Position numbers and translations under genes: made by a program
Assembly: GCA_010093705.1 (NCBI GenBank)
Contig: MU006092.1
Span: 440,623-504,622, forward strand
Reading direction: 5' to 3'
DNA length: 64,000 bases
DNA from: Patellaria atrata CBS 101060
Lineage: Eukaryota; Ascomycota; Dothideomycetes; Patellariales; Patellariaceae
Part shown: one piece after another, positions 53,659 through 64,000 of the stretch
How the letters are laid out: each line of letters starts with the position of its first letter
How positions within the stretch are numbered: position 1 is the stretch's first letter
Notes under the pieces: generated by a model
What the model saw: only the letters and a program-made list of their open reading frames with translations
Databases searched by the model: none
Told to the model about the DNA's origin: nothing

Positions 53659-56600
53659 TCACATGTCGATCGTCTCGTTGAACCTCAGGACCCCATTTCT
53701 CCTCAAAAAGCCATCCACGCCTTCCGGGGCGCGGTAGGACGATCCGGCGTCGTCGGCGGTATCGGAGAGATCGGTTATGAGGACGAGACCGGCGGTCTTG
53801 ATGGATTCGATCAAGGCGGGTGCAAGAGCCTGTATTCATACGTCAGTACAGATGTGAAGGGTAGAGATGGGTCGAGGTATAGAGTAAACGGTTTGAGATG
53901 AAAAGGCCGAAATGGGATAGGTGACCTACCAGCAATCGCGAATTACATATCAGTCCCATAAAGTTATTATCTCTCGCGATCTGTACCGCTGACTTGACAG
54001 ACGAGGTGGTACGGCCTGAACTCTGGACTTGAGGACCCTTGGGGTTCGTGGAGCTTATGCCGTCGGTACCTAAGCCGTTGCAAAGCAGGATTGGGTCTAG
54101 CGAAACATTTGGTTAGTCGTGAGCGAGGAGATATTTAGAATAATAGACATACAGTTTGGCTGTTTCCAGTTCAGAGCGGTGCATATATCCTGGTTAAATG
54201 ACGAAAACACGATCGAACGATTAAAGCCATCTTTCGAGTCTCGCAGATACCGTGCATGGTCAAAAACAACATTAAGTAATGCGTCTGCAAAATCGTTGAT
54301 GTTAGGTGTTGGACTAAGTCTGAATTCCTCCTCTTCTTGTCGGGACGGGTAAAGGACGTGAATATCAACATCGATCTGAGTAGGTAGGAGTGCAAGTGCT
54401 TCTTCTAAAGTTGAAAACGATCTCGCGAGTAATTGATGGATAGCCGGGATATCATCAAGTGTGGCCTTGGGAAGTGTTGCCATGGTTTCGCTTAAGTCTT
54501 CCTGTTGGGCTCCTATGTTGCGGAACTGCTCTAAGGTGAGGTGGTTGATATCCACAAGAAGACTGTGAAAATTGACTTTCCATTGTGGGAATAATACTGG
54601 TACTCCGTCAGCTGTTAGTTGTACGAAGAATCGAACATAATCCCCTGACAGGCTAGATCCAGTTATTAGAGCACTCGATTGACTCTCAAGCTGACTGGTA
54701 GCCTTCCAGTACGTGACAAACTGAGTGATCTCCAAAGGAATTCCAGGATACGGTTTCACAACTTGAAAATTGAAACTTATCCTTCCAATTGCACGCAGTC
54801 GCGGATCCATGAGCTCCAGATGCCAATGTCCAGAACTACTTGCTCTTCCTGTGAAGACCCTCGACGATGCAACCGTACGAGCGATGATTTTGGAGCCGAA
54901 TGTGGGGTAAATATCGAACTCGATCGAAAATGCATCTAGATTATCGATTTGGAATGAGATCAGTTTGTGTTCATCCTGAATTGGTAGTATTAGGTTACGA
55001 GGGATTAAGTCGGATGACTTTGACGAAATCGTTAAACGTGCGGCAGGGTACTTATTCTCATCGTAGAATCTGACCGGTTCGGGACCTTCATTCTCGAAGC
55101 TCACGACCACAAAGGTCTTCGTATCGAGGAAGTTATGACCGTAACGTCGAACTGGGATGATGGGTGGCGGAAGGGACAAATCAGGAATCCCGTCGACCTC
55201 CATGGAGTGGGACATGGGCGCTGGAGCGGTACTCTTGGGTACCTGAAACATCTGAGGAGATGTCGATTTAATTTGCGGTGGGGGCTGGTGTGATACAGCT
55301 GGCGATGACTGGTTCCCGGACAATGCTAGCAGCTTCATGCATTCCATATGTCCTTCCCAAGTGGCATAATACATCGCTGAAAGGCATTTTTCGTCAAGTA
55401 CGTTCACATCTACTCCACTTTCTAATAGGAATTGGAGGCACCTTACGTGTCCTTCGCTGGCAGCGTGGAAAAGCGGTGTCCATTGATATAGTTTGTCGGG
55501 TTGATCAAGACTTGCTCCATAATCTCTAAGCATTAGCAACAATTGCGGATCGTTTCCAGATCTAGCAACCAAATGTTGTGGGTAGAGTCCTTCTGCATCG
55601 GGTAATATCGATGGTTGCTTTTGTAATATAAGCTCAACTATCTCGACTGCTCCATACTGACAGGCTAGGCTTAGAGGAATATGGTCAGAATCACCCTGTG
55701 GATCGATTCGGATCGGGTATGACAAAAGTTTCTGAACGCATGGTAGCCTTGAATGTACAATCGCATGGATTAATGGAGTGAAGTTGTCCTGGTCTTTGAA
55801 ATTTATGGTTTCTGGGTTGGCCAGGAGTAAAGAGTCAATCATTTCAACATGTCCATGCATGCAGGCGTAGTGAAGTGGTATTCTTCCATACACATCAACT
55901 AGTGTACCATCCACTTTCCCTGAGAGACCTACATTTAGGAGAAGTTCTCTTCCGGAGATTGCCGCTCTGTGAAGTATATTTCTCTCATTGATTTCGTCCA
56001 CCTGGGTGAGGTTCACGAGCTTTGTGTCTAATAGTAGCTTCAATGAAGGATCGGGTGCTTCTTTCGCGGTGCTCAGGAAAGCTCTCGTGATTCGATCGCA
56101 AGCATCGGGAAGATTTGTGGTTCGTTGGATCCAGTCTTGTAGTACGGGTATGTTTCCCGAGTTGACGGCCTCGAGAAACTGCGATTCGAGTTCGGTATCC
56201 TCGTTGATAAGTTGGGAATCAGACACTGGTTGGTCTATCGATCGCGATGAGAACGACATTTTTTCTCCTTCAGCCCATGCTGCGAAATCCAACAGGTTCG
56301 TTGTGGCTTGATCAGAGAGATCACTGATAACATCGCGATTGAAGATGGGTTGCACGTCCACTGCACGGGATAGATATAGCTCCTTCGTACGAGACTGTAT
56401 AGGGATATTAGAATGACGGAGGATGGTAGAATTGGGTTTATCAGACCTTTGACGTTTTATCCCACTATGAGAGATTAGCATAACAATTTCTTTCACGCTC
56501 AGGGGCTCAAATGTACCTTTTTTAAAATCTTCGAGAATGCTGTTGCATTTATCTCCACAAATTGCTCGATTTGAAGTCAGCAGAATCCTAAGTTCATGTG

Positions 56601-57417
56601 CACGGATAATACCTGGAGCTTATTCAGGTCACTACTGAACTGGCGGAAACCCTCTTCGAGAGCGATGTATTTGGAGGATAGTTTCGACGCTGAAGACGTT
56701 CGGGCTTGCATAGAGCGTTTCTTGTCCAATAAGGTGGTCAATCTCAACTTGAGCTAAATACCTATTTAGTGCTGTTTGGGATTCTGATGGTATAAATGCT
56801 CACCTCCGCTTCTTTCTGGAGATAGAAAGTGTTCACTTTCTCTAGCTCCCGCTCCTATTTTGTGAATCAGCCATATTTTCGTTCACATACTAGGTCCGGT
56901 TTTAGATCGTAAAAGGAATGCTGCTCTATGTATGATATATAGTGTCCCTTCATGTAGAGCATTCTCGAAGTAGATGGCGTAGAGAGTTGTCTGCACTGCT
57001 TCCAGATTGTGATAGCTTGAATGCTGTAACTCACCAAACGAAAGAAGAAAGTAGCCTTATTCGCCTGCAACGAGGCCTGGGGATCCAGAGTTTGACTCGC
57101 ACTCGCACCGCCGGCGTCATTTTGAGGAAGCAATACAGGAGTTGCGCTGAGCTTCTTGATGAGCTATTCAACTAGTTAGCAAAACAACAAACGACCTCAA
57201 CATATCAATCCAACCTTTTTCAGGGCCTTATAGTCAACAAAGCTCGCCGCATACTCGGGAATGTCGAGTTGCCGTTTCTGAATATGCTTGCCGAACTTCC
57301 TGGACAGCGGGATCTCATCAGCAACCTGCTGCGCGGGCAACTGATCTACAGACTGCGACTCTCTACGGTCCGTCTCAGATGGCAAAGCTCGAGCATCCAT
57401 AGGCGTGGGACGTACAT
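53659..57417 (-). CDS. PHO81: PHO81-type phosphate-sensing CDK inhibitor (SPX-ankyrin-GDPD)
   Basis: Ten exons (57417-57416, 57299-57215, 57163-57035, 56854-56804, 56747-56613, 56564-56517, 56464-56447, 56394-54153, 54096-53930, 53829-53659) give 1015 aa. SPX domain about 1-200: MKFGKHIQKRQLDIPEYAAS, DYKALKKLIKKLS, then ERELEKVNTFYLQKEAE and KKWDKTSKSRTKELYLSRAV. Ankyrin repeats about 300-520 (YGRIPLHYACMHGHVEMI, QWTPLFHAASEGHVRCLQFL, MYYATWEGHMECMKLL). The C-terminal 250 residues resemble the GDPD fold (NWKQPNYPILLCNGLGTDG, ITDLSDTADDAG), probably without catalysis as in yeast Pho81 and Neurospora NUC-2. It inhibits the PHO80-PHO85 type cyclin-CDK when phosphate is low. The start codon is split by an intron after AT, and exon 7 is 18 nt. 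Confidence 0.95.
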
Positions 57418-58657
57418 TGTAGAAAGGGGTACTAGAGGAACAGAGTGAAATTGCTCCCTGAGAATGAGACGGTAGGCCTCGAAGGCCGTGAGCCAGCGGT
57501 GTGGCAGAAAGGGATCAAACGAAAAGGCGGCAAGGCAAAGCAAAGAACTGAAAGGGGAAAAAGTAAAGCAGGAGGTGTCGGGTCGACCAGTGGAATAAGA
57601 CAGTTCTCCACGCAGTGCGTCAGTTGGATGAGGTCGGATGAGTAGTTCTAGGTACTGTAAGGTATGTCACTATGTATTGACAGTTTATGGTCAGAGGCAA
57701 GAGGTACCGTGATGCAGCTGTGTGCACCTGCAGGCGACACTTCTGGAAAATCGGCTCCTCATTCTACAGAAGGAAGACAGGTAAGGTATGATGGAACTTA
57801 TGGAAGTTCTGTACATCCAATGTACCTATCGATAAGACTCTTTCGAGTTCACAAATGAGGGGCTGTACTTGTTACCTACCGTAGGCTAGGCTTTGCAGAT
57901 TGCGGCTTCATGGACAGCAGGTTCTACTATCTCATCAAAGTGACTGACTCCTGCAGGTATGGATGAAGGTACCTTACTGTAGATGCATTATGCCCCTTGT
58001 TTGCTTGTTGGTGTTTTGTTGCGCAACCAATGATAACCCTATGTTTTGGAACGTGGGGTGTCTTCAGGTAGGATATTAGAACTACTCGAGTTGGGATAAA
58101 CTGCCATCTTCATGTCCGGCTTCACAGACCACATAGCTTGCGGCGTTCGGAATATTATACGGTAGATTGTAAAAGGTATTGTATCTCATATGACAAGCTC
58201 AAAATGCACTTTGACATTCTTTAATGACACTTTTTTCTCCTGTTACGTTTGTACGCTTGCTCTCTTTAAGAGCTTCTTTCTATACTCTCTACTCTTCCGG
58301 TATGAATCTCCAACAAGCACACATTAAAACAGCAAGCTATAGACGCTCTCCTGCAATGCCATCAATAATGCTTTCCTGTTCACATGAAGTAGAGAAATTT
58401 TCTGCCCAACTCCGGCCACATAGAGAACCATTCGCCAATGCACCCTGCCTGTTAGATACAAAATAGCCGGGGAATCGTCCATTCTGCGAATTAGTCAAAC
58501 TGATAGCTCGAGAGCCTCAACTATTACCGTTAACCAATCATACTTACCTGATGACTTTCGTCGGTGTAGTACTGTTTGCCGAGATTGGAGTTAGTCATTG
58601 TCGTCTCAAGAATTTACGTTATCGTCACTTATTACGAAACCTCCATCGTGGCCAGAC
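57418..58657. other. Intergenic stretch, no gene seen
   Basis: Holds the PHO81 promoter and the 3' flank of CRM1. GTAC-rich words occur near 57652 and 57809. No supported gene. Confidence 0.5.
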
Positions 58658-61600
58658 TCATAGCTCATCGTCATCAAGTTCCGACGGCTTTAGTAGACCG
58701 CCCACTTTCATGGCCCGTTGCCTTTCTGCTTCTTTCGCCTGGGTAGCGGCTTGCTCGCGGTCTTCTGCGAAGAGCTCCGCATTGTCGCTGTCACCCGAGA
58801 ACTCCTTTAGAGAAATTAAGAAATCTCGCAGAATGAGTTTGAATTTGTTGCCATCTCCGTGGTACTCGAACAAACTTTCGATGAAATTGTTGATTTGATT
58901 CCTGTTCAAACGGTTAGTCATTGTGCACACATCATCATCATCATCATCATCAACCACCTTGTACTTACCCCTGGAGATTGGGAAATGCGTTTGCCAGGAG
59001 ACTGCCAACAAAATTCTTCAGGTAATCTCGGTTTGAAGTCCCCATCGGAGCCTGATCAGGACTGTATACTGGTGCCGTGAGCTTGCCTGATTCCACTAGA
59101 GCGAACATGTTTGTCAAAAGTAATGACTGGTGCTTAAAACCAGCCTTGTGGTCACTATCAGTGAGAACGAAGAATACGTCCTGGAGGATAGTCGTAAAGA
59201 AGTTCTGGAAGAATGCATTGCAGGTCGCCGGATCCGTCTCAGCCATGTTGCTCATCAATTCAATGCACATGTTCAGACCAGCACTTTCAACCTCTCGGTT
59301 ATCGTGTTTGCTTGCCCACATGCAAGAGTCGATGACGAACTTGAAGTTACGGCTATCAAGTCGAAGAAGAGCCGGGAAACATCTAAGATTGATTGTTCTT
59401 AGGAGCTTGAAGAATTCAACCCGATGTTCCGGATATTCGGAGAAATCTTTGTTGATCATGTCCAACGTGCATTCGAACACATTCTCCATGATTACGGGTA
59501 TCTGGTCTTCCATCATGCCCTATAAAAGTTAGTGTCTGAGTGATAAATTGCAGTAGAGCAGAGCACCATGTGTTTGCTAAGATTAGGTCTCCAACGTACA
59601 TGTAGCTTGTTAATGATGGTAGTCATAACATTAAGAACCTCTGCTTCACGAGCATCGGGTACATTGCGCTTGTAATCGAGAAGGACAGTTTCGAGAAGCT
59701 GAGGAACAATTGCGGTATGGACCATTTCGAGATCGTCGGCTTTCTCGACGTAGATGTTGATCAGCTTCAATATTTCCTTCTTTATAGTGCGAAGACCGCG
59801 AACTCTTGGCATTTTCGTTGCAATGTTCCCTACTTCTATTAGCATGATGTTGTTCGAATCAGATTCCTGTCCACCAACCTTCGCGCTGCACAGCTTGGTC
59901 AATCAGGCCGCTGCTAGCACGATACATGGTCAACATATCCACGTATATACGCCCAATCTGTGGATAAAAATAGTTTCCAATAGAGCTACAAGCTGCCACA
60001 TTAGTTTTCATAATATTTCCAATGACCTTGATAGTATCTGAATCTTCAAGGATGGTGGGATTCTGATTTGCCGATTGGATGATTTGATCCCACTAGGACA
60101 TATTAGTCAATAAATACACCATCAGATTGGTAGATGACTTACAGCTTGATTTGGCAATGACATGAGTTCATGAATTAACCTCTCCTGTATGCCTTTCTGT
60201 CCCTGTGCACTGATCATATACCCGCATGCTTCGTAAAAGGTATGAACCTGCTGAGGCTGAAGGTCAACGGTAATTTTGCGCAGATTGCGGACGATCTCAT
60301 CAATGAATGGCTCGCTCTCTCCTGGTTGTAACGCAACGAAATGTCGTTTGCACTTGTTGGCAATCTTGATGAATGTATCGCATGCCATATCCTGCACTCC
60401 TGCGACAGAATGAGCAAAACCCACTGAACTGTATTGCGTGATAACTTACCTTCGTGGGTTTCGTGCATGAATTCGAAAAGTTTATTAACGACCGTCTTTA
60501 AGAACTTCCAATGGGCCTTCAAGAACCGGGGATATTGACCAACAATGTACATAATATTGCTGGCAACCACCGCCTTGTTGTCTTTTCCTCGCTTCATTTC
60601 TGTCAGGCCTAGAAGATCCTTGATGACTGTTACCAAAAATCTCTTTTCAGTGTCCTCGTTCATCGCGCCAGAGATTGAACCAATAGCCCAGCAGAGGGTA
60701 TTGCAATTCGCCCAAGACCACTCCGAACCGTCAACTTGCCTTGCAAGCTTCTCGGACATGATCTGTTCCGTATCGTTGACGTCGAGATGAGTGAGGAACA
60801 CTAAACACTCTCGAGTAGATTTGTAAAGCTGGATGGTATCGCTCTCCTTCACAAACTCGCGGACAATTTCGCCTTCATCATTCTCTACGATGAGAACTTC
60901 CTCCGGTCGAACCATCTTCTCGATCATCACCTGACGCAAGTTTGACAATACTTCTTGGTATTTGTGCTTCCGTAACGGGTAATTTGCGAGTACACTTGGA
61001 TCCCGAGCGCCACCGTTCGCGAGACCACCAGATATCCCCATATTCAAGTTGAGAAGAGGATTTAGATCAGTGATGGGTAGTGACTGCATCTCATCAAACA
61101 GCTCGGACACTAGCTTCGTCCAATACTCTAAGCAGATCTTGAATACTTCACGATCATCAATCTGACTGATTCGAATTAAGTAGAAGTGGCCATGAGTAAG
61201 GAAATCACGATTCGGAAGATTTTCGATGACCTATAATACCCGTCAACACTTGATAAAGCTTGTCAAAGGTAAACACTTACGCCAAGATGCATGGAAAAGA
61301 AAGTACAGAGGAAGAGCGCAAGGTTTTGTACAAACTCTTGATCCCTGCTGTTACTGGAAGCATACGTGGTCTTCAGATCGAGTGAAAGGGGTATAATCTT
61401 TGAAATTGCTGTCAATGTTTCGGTGAACATCTGCACAAGCTTCTCGTGGTAAGCGGGTTCAACGTGTAAGCTTGCAATTTCCGTCAAACATTTTAGAGTG
61501 ATATTGCGAAAATCAGGCACTTCTAGAAATCTACTTCGGAGGGTCTCAATCAAACTAACGCCTCCAGGAGGTGTCTCGAAGATGTAGCCAACAGGTATCC

Positions 61601-62473
61601 AATTGAGAAACTTCAGAAGCGTCTCCAGTGTTGCCTTGATTAGGCTGGCCTGGGTCGCCGTGGTCAAAACTTCGGAACATAGCTTATAGATCGAAGTGAA
61701 TTCGTCACACATGCTCTTCTTAAGCTCCTTCGTCTTCGCGGATGTCATCTGATCCTGAGAGAAGTCGAATACCTCCTCTGACAATAATCTTAATATGGCC
61801 ATGTTGTTCTCACAGATCGGAAGGCTGCTATGACATGACGAGATGATCTCATTTATGAAAGTTGGCCAGTGATGTGGCCACTCTTGTTTCAGTATAGAAA
61901 CTAGGACTAGATTGAGTTTGTTCAGAAGGGCTCGGTGTGCTCGCAGGTTCTCTTCAGAGTTCGAGCTCTGGATGATGAAGTTTACTACGAAGTTGCGAAT
62001 GCCTATTTCAAGTTAACTAAGCCCCAATGTATTTCATACCTCACATACCTTGACATTGGTCTCGAGGTAGTACCTTCCAGCGAGTGTTGATGACATGGTC
62101 CAGGACCTGCAGGCCGAGGTCTATGAATCGTTAGTATAATCCGATTTGATGCTTTTTGCAGCGTGTTGGTACACACATTTCGTCTCCTCAATCTGAGAGT
62201 CCTGTAGAATCTTGTCAACCATAAGCCAGGCATCTGGGTTCTCTTTGAACTATCGTCTACGTTAGTCGGGCGTCTGGTTGTTGCGATGCTATGAAAATAG
62301 GGCGGCTGGAAGTACCTGGTTTAGCGTTGCCTGAGCTTGCTTTTGCTGGAAGAGAAATGAAGTTAGTTACTGTCCTAGGGAAATGATCTTGCTCTCTCGA
62401 TACTTACTGTATCACCTCTCGCTCCATAGAAAGCGCGGACTGTGGCGTCCAGCTCTTCGATTGTAAGAGACAT
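58658..62473 (-). CDS. CRM1: Exportin-1 (CRM1), nuclear export receptor
   Basis: Eleven exons (62473-62408, 62345-62316, 62249-62177, 62120-62049, 62002-61281, 61230-60450, 60399-60143, 60092-59879, 59829-59600, 59519-58969, 58901-58658) give 1079 aa, near yeast Crm1 (1084). It binds leucine-rich nuclear export signals with RanGTP and carries cargo out of the nucleus. Diagnostic blocks: [19 protein letters not shown] (N-terminal importin-beta region), [17 protein letters not shown] (acidic loop), [78 protein letters not shown] and [11 protein letters not shown] (NES groove). The residue matching human Cys528 is Thr531. Exon 2 is only 30 nt. The last intron contains an (ATC)7 run. Confidence 0.97.
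58931..58951. repeat. (ATC)7 microsatellite in the last CRM1 intron
   Basis: Seven ATC units on the plus strand, inside the 67-nt intron between the last two CRM1 exons; no coding effect. Confidence 0.85.
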
Positions 62474-63678
62474 CCTGGAGGGATGGACCTTCAAGTAAGC
62501 TTGTTCCCCAATCGAAAATAGTGAGCGGGCGCGTTCTAATAAAAATTATGCTTTATGCCGCGTAGTAAGAGAGATAGAAGTCCGAAGTTTGCAAGCGTTG
62601 AACTGAGAATTAATTTGATGGTGGTTAACAGAGCGCGAGGTGGATTAGGTTGATAGTGGGGCACGCGAAGGCTTGGTAAGGCAACTGAATGTAGACCTGA
62701 GTTAGGTGTCGATCGAAGAGCCGCACGCCCAAGATACAGGTAATCGCCGAGGGAGAAAACAAGTAGCGAACAGAAGTTCTTTACCGAACACAAGAGAAAG
62801 ACGTGTGAGAAGCTTCGGTGGTGAAGAAACTGACGATACGGCTTGGTTTAGCCGTGTGACGCTTGAGTTTCCCGGCGGGTGGCTGGTAAACCGTTTTTTG
62901 CCTACCTGGAAGTAAAGCCAAGTGGAGGGTCTACGTGGTAAATATTGCCTTGATCCTTTCAGAGAGTTCCTTCGATTGATTAGGCAACACTGTGTTGTTT
63001 TACTACGATATGTCTATCATAAGATTGTTGTTAGACAAATCATTCCCGACGCAATCTGCACTGTGCCGGAACCTTTGGACGCCGCCCTTCCGAATTAGGT
63101 TTGCCGAAGCTTCCCGAAGATCTCACATCCTGATCGGGCCGCAGAGAAGACTGCAAGGCAGAGCATATCCCTTTCCTTGTCACGATGAGTAATTGCACTT
63201 TTATCATACTCCTTACAGATAATACACCATATCAACTGGGCTGTCTTCACTAGGTGGGATCCTAGCTAGTTACAGCACAGCAATAGAGCTCTCTATTTTA
63301 AGCGTATTTATAGTATGGCAAGAGACAATAAGAATACATTCTTGTTAGCATCATGTAACGAGAATATCACTACCTGACCACAATATTTCCAATAATATTG
63401 TAACAATTTTGAATTGGTTGAAGATGTATCAGGACCCATAACACTAGCGACTTATTTCCATGGTTGCATTATCAGTGTAGGGATAAGGGTCATGTACCAC
63501 TCTCAATCCATTGGGGTCAAATATAACCGTCACTCTTGCTGAAAAGTACGAACGCTGTTTGTTTTCTTCAGCTCGATTTCAATATCATATCTACCCTCTT
63601 TCAAGGGTGGCTTATTGCGTATATTTTACCAATCTCTAACTATCTATAGCAAATCAGCATATTTTCCTCCCTTTAGTT
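62474..63678. other. Divergent intergenic region, no gene seen
   Basis: Promoters of CRM1 (left) and the permease gene (right). Short open frames only. Confidence 0.5.
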
Positions 63679-64000
63679 ATGGAGAAGAATAACGCCCATA
63701 CTCCGATAGGGATAGCACAAGCTGGAAACCAATCCAATACTCAACTTGGTGAACCAAATGTCAGTTCTAGGACGTTATACACCAGAGATGAGTATCACCT
63801 CGCAACATTGGGCTACAGACAAGGTAGAATGTAAAATCCTTAATACAATGAGTTTGAATTGATCTTCCATCCTAGTTTTCTTTCGGAAGCTTGGCCTTTT
63901 CGAGAATTGGGCGGCAACCTTTGCTGTATGCATCCGTTCAATCCGTGATATTTCCATACTGATACCGCCAAGGGCATGAACTTTGTCTCTGGAATCCCCG
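63679..64000 (+). CDS. Amino-acid/GABA/choline-type permease, N-terminal part (runs off the right edge)
   Basis: Exons 63679-63823, 63876-63925 and 63973 to the edge. The polar N-tail ends in DEYHLATLGYRQVFFRKLGL, then FENWAATFAGMNFVSGIP, the typical entry into helix 1 of fungal APC-superfamily permeases such as UGA4 and HNM1. Both introns (52 and 47 nt) fall in positions that keep this block in frame. These are plasma-membrane proton-coupled importers of amino acids, GABA or choline; the substrate cannot be told from the fragment. Confidence 0.8.

Noticed and set aside
53427-53901. Plus-strand open frames of 84 codons near the PHO81 3' end
   Set aside because: They are antisense to the last PHO81 exons or lie in the 3' flank, without any domain.
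56447-56496. Start of PHO81 at the Met at 56496, giving a 799-aa protein
   Set aside because: That reading crosses two introns, omits the SPX domain and breaks the conserved KKWDKTSKSRTKEL block.
59829-59902. Continuous reading of CRM1 through 59878-59830
   Set aside because: The upstream exon frame meets a stop there; removing the 49-nt intron restores [17 protein letters not shown] as in the family.

Overview
The window is nuclear DNA of a filamentous ascomycete (Pezizomycotina). The gene set (HET-domain protein, NACHT-type STAND receptor remnant, CBM1 protein, TRI12-type MFS, PHO81 with SPX, ankyrin and GDPD parts) and the 45-80 nt GT-AG introns, some in phase 1 or 2, point there; Leotiomycetes is my best guess for class, by inference only. 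I assembled exon structures by hand and checked that each spliced length is a multiple of three.

Layout. 0-6 kb: tail of an unknown gene, a secreted CBM1 protein, and a decayed NLR-like (NACHT) gene. 7-21 kb: a mostly housekeeping block with an Alba-domain protein, an 18-bp minisatellite holding a 100-N assembly gap, an AHC1-like ADA-complex protein, TAF13 with a long N-terminal extension, convergent NAA10 (NatA catalytic subunit), an orphan gene, a protein kinase and an enoyl-CoA isomerase/hydratase. 21-46 kb: accessory and gene-poor, with a truncated sugar-transporter relic, a long gene desert, a small secreted cysteine-rich protein (effector candidate), an intact HET-domain gene, another 5 kb desert rich in GTACTGTAC-like words, a spliced orphan gene, an ANP1/MNN9-family mannosyltransferase and a broken TRI12-type MFS gene. 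46-64 kb: dense conserved genes: GFA-family enzyme, DHA1 drug-type MFS, mevalonate diphosphate decarboxylase sharing a promoter region with a cytochrome heme lyase, PHO81, exportin CRM1, and the first exons of an amino-acid/GABA-type permease at the right edge.

The conserved genes cover transcription (TAF13, AHC1), protein modification (NAA10, ANP1), nuclear export (CRM1), phosphate sensing (PHO81), and sterol and heme-protein synthesis. The accessory genes belong to self/non-self recognition (HET, NACHT) and secretion or transport.

The strongest oddities are a PHO81 start codon split by an intron (AT|G), a CRM1 threonine at the leptomycin-B target position, and decay of the NACHT and TRI12 genes partly explained by G:C to A:T changes. 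I see no recognisable transposon, retroelement, tRNA, rRNA or CRISPR array, and no clear new multi-gene system.
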